A DNA stretch of 64,000 bases from Mycobacterium sp. GA-2829 (lineage in GTDB: Bacteria > Actinomycetota > Actinomycetes > Mycobacteriales > Mycobacteriaceae). The DNA is taken from contig NZ_LQIT01000027.1 in the NCBI RefSeq assembly GCF_001499965.1, positions 1 through 64,000 of the forward strand, given 5' to 3'. The notes beneath the pieces are model-generated. The model saw only the letters and a list, made by a program, of their open reading frames with translations. It did no database searches and was not told the DNA's origin. Each line of letters begins with the position of its first letter. Position 1 is the first letter of the stretch. Both the position numbers and the translations under genes were made by a program. Below are positions 50,915-57,676 of the stretch, piece by piece.

Positions 50915-52133
50915 GTGCCATCGCCTTCTTGTAGACCGAAACCGTCTGCGCGGCAACTGATTCCCAGCTGAACACGTCGAGCGCACGACGGCGGCCCGCC
51001 GCTCCCAGCCGGTGCCGGGTGGCGGGCGAGTCCAGCAGCTCGCCGAGTGCGGCGGTGAGTTCGTCGACGTCACCGGGCGCCACCAGGCGAGCGCACTCGT
51101 CGTTCTCGCCGACCACCTCGGGCAGCGCCCCCGCGCGGCTGGCCACGATCGGTGTCCCGCTGGCCATCGCCTCCACCGCGGGCAGCGAGAAACCCTCGTA
51201 CAGCGACGGGATGCAGGCGACCTCGGCGGATGCGAGCAGCGCCGCGAGTTCCTCGTCGGACAGCCCGCTCGAACTGTGCACGATGTCGGAGATGCCGAGT
51301 TCGGCGATCAGCTTCTCGGTCGGCCCGTTGGGCTCGAGCTTCGAGACCAGCTGCACGTCGAGGTTGCGCTCGACCCGTAGCCGCGCCACCGCGTGCAGCA
51401 GGTGACTGACACCCTTGAGCGGTACGTCGGCGCTGGCGATGGCGATGATGCGGCCGCTCACCCGGTGCTCGGCGGGCCGGAACAGTTCGGTGTTCACCCC
51501 GAGCGGGACGACGTGCAACTGCTCGGGTGCGACGCCGAAGTCCTCGGCGATGTCGTTGGCCGACGACGACGAGACGGTGAGCAGTTCCGGAATCCGGCGG
51601 GCGACTTTCTTCTGCATCTCGGCGAAGGCGTACCAGCGGCGCACCAGCGGTTTGCGCCACCAGCGCGCGGCCGCCACGTCGACCACCTTGTCGCGGGTGA
51701 TCGGGTGGTGCACGGTGGCCACCACCGGCAGCCCCATGTCCGCGATCTTCAGCAGGTCGGTGCCGAGGCTCTGGTTGTCGTGGACGACGTCGAAGTCGCC
51801 GCGCCGCCCGGCCAGCAGGCGAGCCACGCGCATCGTGAACGTCTTGGGTTCGGGGAACGCGGCGGTCCACGTCGTCAGCAGTTCCAGCAGGTCGATGCGG
51901 TCCCGGATCTCACTGGGGCGCGGCACCCGGAACGGATCGGGTTCGCGGTAGAGGTCGAGGCTGGGCACCTTCGTCAGCCGAACCCGCGGATCGAGGCCTT
52001 CGGGGTAGGGCTGGCCGGAGAACACCTCGACGTCGTGACCGAGGTCGGCGAGCCCGCGGCTGAGGTGGCGGACGTAGACCCCCTGGCCGCCGCAGTGCGT
52101 TTTGCTGCGGTAGGACAGCAATGCGATACGCAT
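50901..52133 (-). CDS. GT4-family glycosyltransferase
   Basis: The protein has 410 residues with a GT-B fold. The N-terminal Gly-Gly-Gln-Gly-Val-Tyr-Val loop (about 15-21) and the C-terminal nucleotide-sugar motif Glu-Gly-Phe-Ser-Leu-Pro-Ala-Val-Glu (the E-x7-E signature, about 319-327) are clear. It likely transfers a sugar from a nucleotide donor to a lipid or glycan acceptor in the cytoplasm. It is the first gene of a three-gene operon whose promoter at 52224-52252 is overlapped by a TetR palindrome. Confidence 0.87.
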   Translation of the reverse strand: MRIALLSYRSKTHCGGQGVYVRHLSRGLADLGHDVEVFSGQPYPEGLDPRVRLTKVPSLDLYREPDPFRVPRPSEIRDRIDLLELLTTWTAAFPEPKTFTMRVARLLAGRRGDFDVVHDNQSLGTDLLKIADMGLPVVATVHHPITRDKVVDVAAARWWRKPLVRRWYAFAEMQKKVARRIPELLTVSSSSANDIAEDFGVAPEQLHVVPLGVNTELFRPAEHRVSGRIIAIASADVPLKGVSHLLHAVARLRVERNLDVQLVSKLEPNGPTEKLIAELGISDIVHSSSGLSDEELAALLASAEVACIPSLYEGFSLPAVEAMASGTPIVASRAGALPEVVGENDECARLVAPGDVDELTAALGELLDSPATRHRLGAAGRRRALDVFSWESVAAQTVSVYKKAMAHADR

Positions 52134-52206
52134 ACTCAGATCGATCCGAGGCTGGGCCGCGTGGCGCTGAGCTGGTCGAATCGATTCACGCAGAGACTCC
52201 GAACCT

Positions 52207-52252
52207 TCTGGACATGTGTCCAGACTATAGTTTGACGTGCTAGGCGACGCAA
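52207..52252 (-). promoter_or_regulatory. Promoter and TetR operator of the glycosyltransferase operon
   Basis: On the minus strand, TTGCGT (52252-52247) and TATAGT (52229-52224) are 17 bases apart. Immediately downstream, covering the expected transcript start, is TCTGGACA-TG-TGTCCAGA (52224-52207), an 8-base-arm palindrome that shares the GGACA-N2-TGTCC core with 48323-48336. A repressor bound here would block initiation. Confidence 0.7.
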
Positions 52253-52299
52253 TGCGTCCGCAGGTGCCTGACTATCACAACGACACCGGCATGTCCTGT

Positions 52300-52764
52300 T
52301 CAGCCGTCGGCGGGCGGCGGGAAACCACCGGTGGCGACCGGTCCCCACCGGGTGGGGGTGAGCCGGATCAGACACTTGCCCTGGTCGACCATCGCTCGGC
52401 GGTATTCGTCCCAGTCCGGGTGTTCGCCCGCGATCGCGCGGTAGTAGTCGACCAGCGCGTCGACCGCCTCGGGCAGGCCGACCACCTCCGCATCGCCGTC
52501 CACCTGGACGTACGGCCCGTTGAACTCGTCGGAGAGCACGGTCACGCTGGCCCGGCCCGCCCGCCGGATGTTCGCGGTCTTGGCGCGCTGCGGATAGCTC
52601 GCGATCACGATCCGCCCCGACTCGTCCACGCCGCCGGTGACCGGCGAACTCTGCAGTGTGCCGTCGGCACGGAAGGTGGTGAGCACCATCTTGTGCCGGG
52701 ACCGCACGAACTCGAGCAGGTCATCGCGGTCGACGCTGTCGGCGGTCGCATACCTCGGGGACAT
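52300..52764 (-). CDS. PPOX-class F420-dependent oxidoreductase
   Basis: The protein has 154 residues (157 from an in-frame GTG at 52773) and a split beta-barrel of the TIGR03618-like F420 family. The block Leu-Thr-Thr-Phe-Arg-Ala-Asp-Gly-Thr-Leu-Gln-Ser-Ser-Pro-Val (about 29-43) is the usual N-terminal strand pair, and Arg-Ala-Lys-Thr-Ala-Asn-Ile-Arg-Arg (about 62-70) contacts the F420 phosphate. The substrate is unknown. It is divergent from the SOS-box gene at 52819 with about 45 bases between. Confidence 0.87.
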   Translation of the reverse strand: MSPRYATADSVDRDDLLEFVRSRHKMVLTTFRADGTLQSSPVTGGVDESGRIVIASYPQRAKTANIRRAGRASVTVLSDEFNGPYVQVDGDAEVVGLPEAVDALVDYYRAIAGEHPDWDEYRRAMVDQGKCLIRLTPTRWGPVATGGFPPPADG

Positions 52765-52812
52765 GGAGTCCACGATATCGGCGCCGACTTGTCACCCACC
52801 CCCGCTAACGTG

Positions 52813-52828
52813 TCGAACATGAGTTCGA
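52813..52828 (+). promoter_or_regulatory. Perfect LexA (SOS) box
   Basis: TCGAAC-ATGA-GTTCGA matches the mycobacterial SOS consensus at 12 of 12 positions. The ATG of the 13E12-type gene is inside the spacer. TAACGT (52806-52811) seven bases upstream of the ATG fits a -10 for a leaderless transcript. Confidence 0.88.
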
Positions 52829-53121
52829 TACGAGATCAGGTCATGGATGCGATGGACACCGTCGAGGTGCTGTCGGGGCAGCTCAGCGCGCTGCCAGTGG
52901 CCGGCTTGAGCCGGGCGGACGCCCAGTCCGCACTGCTCCGCCTCGGCCGGCTGCGCGAACAGGTGCATGAGGTGGAACGTCGGCTGACCGGCCGGCTCGT
53001 CACCATCGGCGGCCCGTCCCACCGGACCCCTGCCGAGGTGCTGGCCCAGCGGCTGCGTATCTCTCCCGGCGAGGCGCAGCGCCGCATCGATGCCGTCACC
53101 GAGGATCCATCTGCCGCTTGA
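52819..53121 (+). pseudogene. Truncated 13E12-family (DUF222) gene
   Basis: Only the first 100 residues remain. They match the N-terminal DUF222 region (Leu-Arg-Glu-Gln-Val-His-Glu-Val-Glu-Arg-Arg-Leu and Thr-Pro-Ala-Glu-Val-Leu-Ala). Full 13E12-family proteins usually have 400-500 residues with a C-terminal HNH nuclease domain, which is absent. The frame ends Thr-Glu-Asp-Pro-Ser-Ala-Ala where it runs antisense through the 3' end of the convergent gene (overlap 53096-53121), suggesting a deletion junction near 53096. A perfect SOS box covers the start. Some 13E12 genes in M. tuberculosis are LexA-controlled. A short functional protein is possible but less likely. Confidence 0.7.
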
Positions 53122-53422
53122 GCACCCACGCGGGCACCCAGTGGGTGACCGATTTGCGCTGCGCGCCGTAGGCGATGTCGTAGGTGACCAGGCCCCACCA
53201 GTAGCCCTGTTCGCACATCCCCCAACACGTCAGGCGCCCCTCCACGACGGCGTGCATCTGCAGCCCGGCCGGGTTGTAACCGCCGTGCCGGTGCGGTTCC
53301 CGGGGAAACAGCACCCCGAGGTCCACCAATACCGGCACCGGCGGATCCACCCGCCGGAACGGCGGCGGTACCGGCTGCCCGTTGTAGCCGATCCCCTGCA
53401 AATCGCCCACGAGTTCGATCAT
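53096..53422 (-). CDS. Conserved hypothetical protein with SOS box at its start
   Basis: The protein has 108 residues with no signal peptide, rich in Pro, Trp, Gly and Tyr, and ending Thr-His-Trp-Val-Pro-Ala-Trp-Val-Leu-Lys-Arg. Two cysteines flank Trp-Gly-Met (Cys-Trp-Gly-Met-Cys). I recall similar unnamed mycobacterial proteins but no function. The ATG at 53422 lies inside a palindrome matching the LexA box at 11 of 12 positions, so it is probably DNA-damage inducible. The 3' end overlaps the truncated 13E12 gene by 26 bases. Confidence 0.72.
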   Translation of the reverse strand: MIELVGDLQGIGYNGQPVPPPFRRVDPPVPVLVDLGVLFPREPHRHGGYNPAGLQMHAVVEGRLTCWGMCEQGYWWGLVTYDIAYGAQRKSVTHWVPAWVLKRQMDPR

Positions 53423-53430
53423 ACGTTCGA
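53415..53430 (-). promoter_or_regulatory. LexA (SOS) box, 11 of 12
   Basis: On the minus strand the site reads TCGAAC-GTAT-GATCGA; on the plus strand TCGATC-ATAC-GTTCGA. One position differs from consensus. The start codon of the minus-strand gene is partly inside the spacer. Confidence 0.75.
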
Positions 53431-53531
53431 ACGCCGCCGCCCGCGCCGTCGGTCCGCACTCGTTTGCGAGTGCAGATCACGACCTGTCCACATTACGAAG
53501 CTGTGCTATCCGAGCAAAAGAATGAACCAAA

Positions 53532-53562
53532 ACATCCTGCCACTCGTCAATCAATTACTGCC
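53532..53562 (+). promoter_or_regulatory. Upstream block shared with the copy A gene
   Basis: It contains ACATCCTGCCAC, CGTCAATCA and CTGCC in the same order as the block upstream of the paralogue (42034-42064, minus strand). The surrounding 53490-53590 stretch is AT-rich, as expected for a promoter region; the 285-base gap 53431-53715 holds no gene that I can support. Confidence 0.55.
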
Positions 53563-53715
53563 AGTGGAATTAAATCGTTGACCAGCGGGTTTACCAGTGC
53601 AGACCGGAACGGAGGGCCCCCGGAACGGTCACCGAAGACGTTCGAACCGCGACGAATCCACGCCAGTGGCCACACGGCTCGCACGCACACCTTGAGGGAT
53701 AGAAAGAAGCAGGAC

Positions 53716-53964
53716 ATGAACAAGATCGGATTCGCCACCATCGTCGCCGGCGCCGTCGCCACCGGGTTCCTCGGCCTGGCCACCCCTGCACAGGCCGCCC
53801 CGGCCGGCCCGGGCAACGCCCAGAACGCGATCGAGCAGCTCGACGACCGCGGCTACGCAATTCGGGTGACCCACCAGGGCATGGTCAAGCCGCTCGACCA
53901 GTCCAAGATCGTCTCGGTGCGTTACGACAACGACGACCGCATCGTCTGGGTCACCGTCCGCTGA
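53716..53964 (+). CDS. Small exported protein, copy B of a paralogous pair
   Basis: The protein has 82 residues with signal cleavage after Ala-Gln-Ala. It differs from copy A (41697-41945) at eight positions, mostly conservative, and both keep the mature C-terminal block Lys-Ile-Val-Ser-Val-Arg-Tyr-Asp-Asn-Asp-Asp-Arg. The copies are about 12 kb apart in opposite orientation and share an upstream block and a downstream hairpin of similar design. AGGAC precedes the ATG at 53716. Function unknown. Confidence 0.84.
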   Translation: MNKIGFATIVAGAVATGFLGLATPAQAAPAGPGNAQNAIEQLDDRGYAIRVTHQGMVKPLDQSKIVSVRYDNDDRIVWVTVR

Positions 53965-53975
53965 TCCGAACACCT

Positions 53976-54011
53976 ACGAGGGGCGTCCCGACACGGGGCG
54001 CCCCTCGTTTC
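53976..54011 (+). terminator. Rho-independent terminator
   Basis: ACGAGGGGCGTCCCG (53976-53990) pairs with 53994-54008 over 15 bases with one G-T wobble and a 3-base loop, followed by TTC and ATGTTT. It ends the copy B gene. Confidence 0.85.
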
Positions 54012-54070
54012 ATGTTTGCGCACGCAAACGTTGGTTTCACCCCGCCGATCACCGGTTATCCGAACGTTCG

Positions 54071-55462
54071 ATGACCTTCGACCTGAGACCCACGCTCGCG
54101 CAGCATGATCTCGCGCGGCGCACGCATGAGTTCGCGGAGCAGTGCATCCGCCCGGTGGCGCTCGAATACGACCAGCGCCAGGAGTTCCCGTGGCCCGTGC
54201 TGGAGGAGGCCGCCCAGCGGGGGTTCTACAGTCCGCTGTTCTACCGCGACCTGATCGGCGACCCGACCGGACTGTCGCTGCCCATGTTCATGGAGGAACT
54301 GTTCTGGGGCTGCGCGGGGATCGGCCTCGCGATCGTCATGCCCGCCCTGGCGCTGTCGGCGATCGGACAGGCCGCCTCCCCCGAACAGATGCTGCAGTGG
54401 GCGCCAGAGTGCTTCGGGACGCCGGGCGATCTCAAACTCGCCGCGCTGGCGATTTCCGAACCCGAGGGCGGCAGCGATGTGCGCAACCTGCGCACCACCG
54501 CGACGCGCGATGGTGACGACTGGATCATCGACGGCCACAAGATGTGGATCGGCAACGGCGGCATCGCGAACGTCCACGTCGTCAACGCCGTCGTCGACCA
54601 GGAGCTCGGCCACAAAGGGCAGGCACTGTTCATCGTTCCCGGCGGCACACCCGGCCTGGAGCTGGTGCGCAAACTCGACAAGCTCGGCTGTCGCGCCTCC
54701 CACACTGCGGAGCTGAGGTTCGACGGCGTGCGCATCCCCGGCGAGAACCTGCTCGGCGGACAGGAGAAGCTCGAGCACAAACTCGCCAAGGCGCGCGAAG
54801 CCGCTGAAGGATTGGCGGGTGGGGCGTCCAGATCTTCGGCCGCGTTGGGCACCTTCGAGCAGACCCGTCCGATGGTCGCCGCCCAGGCGCTCGGAATCGC
54901 CCGCGCCGCACTGGAATACATGACCGAGTACGCCAACCGGCGGGAGGCGTTCGGCGCGCCGATCATCGACAACCAGGGCATCTCGTTCCCGATGGCCGAT
55001 CTGGCCACCCAGATCGACGCCGCGCGGCTGCTCACCTGGCGCGCCTCCTGGATGGCCGCCACCGGTGTGCCCTTCGACCGGGGTGAGGGGTCGATGTCGA
55101 AGCTGGCGGCCAGCGAGGTCGCGGTGAAGGCGACCGAACGGGCCATCCAGACGATGGGCGGCTGGGGTTACATCACCGACCACCCCGTCGAGAAGTGGTA
55201 CCGCGACGCCAAGCTCTACACGATCTTCGAGGGCACCAGCGAGATCCAGCGCATGGTGATCTCCCGCGCCCTCGGCGCCGCCGACGGCGCCCCTCCGCTG
55301 CACGTCGACCTCGAACCGAGCGGCGGTCCGCTCAACCGCTACTTCGGCCGCGGCACCGTACTGCGCGGCCGCGCCGCCGACACCGCGCTCGGCGCCAAGG
55401 ACCGGGTGCCGGAATCGGTGATGCGGCTGGCGATGAAGGTGCTCAAACCACCGCGCAAGTGA
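54071..55462 (+). CDS. Acyl-CoA dehydrogenase
   Basis: The protein has 463 residues. The FAD/substrate blocks Ala-Ile-Ser-Glu-Pro-Glu-Gly-Gly-Ser-Asp (about 126-135), Trp-Ile-Gly-Asn-Gly and the catalytic-base region Ile-Phe-Glu-Gly-Thr-Ser-Glu-Ile-Gln (about 389-397) are typical. A C-terminal extension of about 55 residues is present. It oxidises an acyl-CoA to the trans-2-enoyl form; chain preference cannot be read. The next gene begins 13 bases after its stop, so the DUF427 gene is probably in the same operon. Confidence 0.9.
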   Translation: MTFDLRPTLAQHDLARRTHEFAEQCIRPVALEYDQRQEFPWPVLEEAAQRGFYSPLFYRDLIGDPTGLSLPMFMEELFWGCAGIGLAIVMPALALSAIGQAASPEQMLQWAPECFGTPGDLKLAALAISEPEGGSDVRNLRTTATRDGDDWIIDGHKMWIGNGGIANVHVVNAVVDQELGHKGQALFIVPGGTPGLELVRKLDKLGCRASHTAELRFDGVRIPGENLLGGQEKLEHKLAKAREAAEGLAGGASRSSAALGTFEQTRPMVAAQALGIARAALEYMTEYANRREAFGAPIIDNQGISFPMADLATQIDAARLLTWRASWMAATGVPFDRGEGSMSKLAASEVAVKATERAIQTMGGWGYITDHPVEKWYRDAKLYTIFEGTSEIQRMVISRALGAADGAPPLHVDLEPSGGPLNRYFGRGTVLRGRAADTALGAKDRVPESVMRLAMKVLKPPRK

Positions 55463-55475
55463 CGCAGGAGGCCGG

Positions 55476-56273
55476 ATGGCCCAGCAGATGAGCGGCGTCC
55501 TCGGCGCCGCATTCGACGCGTTGCGCTACGAGCCGACACCGAAACGGATCCGCGTGGCGCTGGCCGGGGAACCGGTCGCCGACACCGACCGGGCCCGGCT
55601 GGTGTGGGAGCCGCGCCGTATCGTGCCGACCTACGCCGTCCCGCTCGATGCGCTGACCGCCCACCTGGTTCCCGCCGGCGCCGAATCGGCGGCCGAAGAG
55701 GACGGCCAACGCATGCTCGACCCGACCGTGCCGTTCACCGCGCACTCGTGCGACGGCACCACATACGACGTGGTGGCCGGTGAGGAGACCGGCGCGGGCG
55801 CCGCGTTCCGGCCGGCCGACCCCGACTTCGCCGACTTTGTGGTGCTCGACTTCGCCGTCTTCGGGTGGCGCGAGGAATCCGAACCCGTGGTCAGCCACCC
55901 GCACGATCCGTTCCACCGCATCGACGTCCTGCGCAGCGACCGCCATGTGCGCGTCGAGTACGACGGACGGGTACTCGCGGAGTCGTCGCGGCCGCTGCTG
56001 CTGTTCGAGACCAACCTGCCGATGCGCTGCTACCTGCCCGCCGACGACGTCGGCGAGTTGGCCCCGAGCGACACGGTGTCCTACTGCGCCTACAAGGGCC
56101 GCGCGTCGTACTACTCGGTGCCCGACGGACCGCGCGACGTCGCCTGGACCTACCGCGACCCGCTGCACGACGGCGCCCCCGTGCGCGACCACATCTGCTT
56201 CTTCGACGAACGCGTCGACGTCGTCGTCGACGGTGTGCGCGCCGAGCGGCCCGTCACCCAGTGGAGCGTTTGA
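55476..56273 (+). CDS. Protein with two DUF427 domains
   Basis: The protein has 265 residues with two tandem DUF427 domains. The first (about 15-130) has diverged, and the second (about 148-260) keeps the core Ser-Tyr-Cys-Ala-Tyr-Lys-Gly-Arg-Ala-Ser-Tyr-Tyr and Trp-Thr-Tyr. It likely evolved by internal duplication from a single-domain form such as the gene at 39019. The function is unknown. Location after an acyl-CoA dehydrogenase and before an alcohol dehydrogenase is suggestive but not decisive. Confidence 0.85.
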   Translation: MAQQMSGVLGAAFDALRYEPTPKRIRVALAGEPVADTDRARLVWEPRRIVPTYAVPLDALTAHLVPAGAESAAEEDGQRMLDPTVPFTAHSCDGTTYDVVAGEETGAGAAFRPADPDFADFVVLDFAVFGWREESEPVVSHPHDPFHRIDVLRSDRHVRVEYDGRVLAESSRPLLLFETNLPMRCYLPADDVGELAPSDTVSYCAYKGRASYYSVPDGPRDVAWTYRDPLHDGAPVRDHICFFDERVDVVVDGVRAERPVTQWSV

Positions 56274-56324
56274 TCGGAATCGGCGTGGGCACGCTCTGAC
56301 TCGACATCTACTCGAGGAGGACGC

Positions 56325-57503
56325 ATGCGCGCAGTGACCTGGCAGGGACGCCGGAAGGTCTCGGTCGACAACGTGCCCGATCCGGTGATCAAGGAGCCGA
56401 CGGACGCCATCATCCGGGTCACCAGCACCAACATCTGCGGATCCGATCTGCACCTGTACGAAGTGCTCACCGCGTTCATGAACCCCGGAGACATCATCGG
56501 CCACGAGGCCATGGGCGTGGTCGAAGAGACAGGTCCAGCAGTGGGCACCTTGGAGGTCGGCGACCGCGTGGTGATCCCGTTCAACATCTCGTGCGGCAGC
56601 TGTTGGATGTGCGATCACGGGCTGCAGAGCCAGTGCGAGACCACGCAGAATCGCGACCAGGGCACGGGCGCGGCGCTGTTCGGCTACTCCACCCTCTACG
56701 GCGAGGTGGCCGGCGGCCAGGCCGAGTACCTGCGGGTGCCGCAGGCGCAGTACACCCACATCAAGGTCCCCCACGACGGGCCCGACGAGCGTTACGTCTA
56801 CCTGTCCGACGTGCTGCCGACCGCCTGGCAGGCCGTCGAGTACGCGCAGATCCCCGACGGCGGCACCGTGGTGGTGCTCGGGCTCGGGCCGATCGGTTCG
56901 ATGGCGTGCCGCATCGCCGCCCACCACAACAACTGCCGGGTGATCGGCGTCGACCTCGTGAAAGAGCGTCTCGACCGGGCCCGGCCGTACTGCGAAGAGG
57001 TCATCGATCTGCGCAGCCAGGACGTCAACGCCGTGGTCGCCGACCTCACCGAAGGTCGCGGCGCGGACTCGGTGATCGACGCCGTCGGCATGGAGGCGCA
57101 CGGCTCGCCCATCGCCGAGGTGGCGCATACCGCGGCCGGATTCCTGCCGTCCCCGATCGGGCGCGTGGTCATGAAGAACGCCGGGATCGACCGGCTCGCG
57201 GCATTGAACTCGGCGATCTCGCTGGCCCGGCGCGGCGGCACGATCTCGCTGTCGGGGGTGTACGGCGGCGCGGCCGATCCGATCAACATGATGACGCTGT
57301 TCGACAAGCAGCTGACCATGCGGATGGGGCAGGCCAACGTCAAACGCTGGGTGCCCGACATCCTGCCGCTGCTGACCGCCGAGGATCCGCTGGGCGTCGA
57401 GAACTTCGCCACGCACCGGCTGCCGCTCGCCGAGGCGCCCGGCGCGTACGAGACCTTCCAGAAGAAGCAGGACGGCATGGTGAAGGTGGTGCTCACCCCC
57501 TAG
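56325..57503 (+). CDS. Zinc-dependent alcohol/formaldehyde dehydrogenase family protein
   Basis: The protein has 392 residues. The catalytic zinc ligands are Cys in Asn-Ile-Cys-Gly-Ser-Asp (residue 38) and His-Glu (about 60-61); the structural zinc is bound by Cys-Gly-Ser-Cys-Trp-Met-Cys with a later Cys (about 90-104). The NAD motif is Gly-Leu-Gly-Pro-Ile-Gly (about 186-191). The long insert resembles glutathione-independent formaldehyde dehydrogenase-like enzymes. The likely substrate is a small alcohol or aldehyde. GGAGG lies before the ATG at 56325. Confidence 0.9.
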   Translation: MRAVTWQGRRKVSVDNVPDPVIKEPTDAIIRVTSTNICGSDLHLYEVLTAFMNPGDIIGHEAMGVVEETGPAVGTLEVGDRVVIPFNISCGSCWMCDHGLQSQCETTQNRDQGTGAALFGYSTLYGEVAGGQAEYLRVPQAQYTHIKVPHDGPDERYVYLSDVLPTAWQAVEYAQIPDGGTVVVLGLGPIGSMACRIAAHHNNCRVIGVDLVKERLDRARPYCEEVIDLRSQDVNAVVADLTEGRGADSVIDAVGMEAHGSPIAEVAHTAAGFLPSPIGRVVMKNAGIDRLAALNSAISLARRGGTISLSGVYGGAADPINMMTLFDKQLTMRMGQANVKRWVPDILPLLTAEDPLGVENFATHRLPLAEAPGAYETFQKKQDGMVKVVLTP

Positions 57504-57535
57504 CGACACGCCGGGTGATTGACGAACGGCGCCGT

Positions 57536-57610
57536 GGGGTACGTCACCCGCGTGCGTCGGATGTGCCGTACGCCAAGTGGCCCGGGGGTACGTAAAATAC
57601 CCGGTACCCC
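57536..57610. promoter_or_regulatory. GGGGTAC repeats upstream of the membrane operon
   Basis: GGGGTACGT occurs at 57536-57544 and 57585-57593. The second is the left arm of a palindrome whose right arm is GTACCCC (57604-57610). TAAAAT (57593-57598), five of six for a -10, lies within the palindrome. These look like regulator sites controlling the operon that starts at 57677. Confidence 0.45.
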
Positions 57611-57676
57611 TGGTTTCACCTTGGAGATTCTGGCAACATTACCGAACAGTAAGTTCCGTCCGTCCAAACCCGGGAG

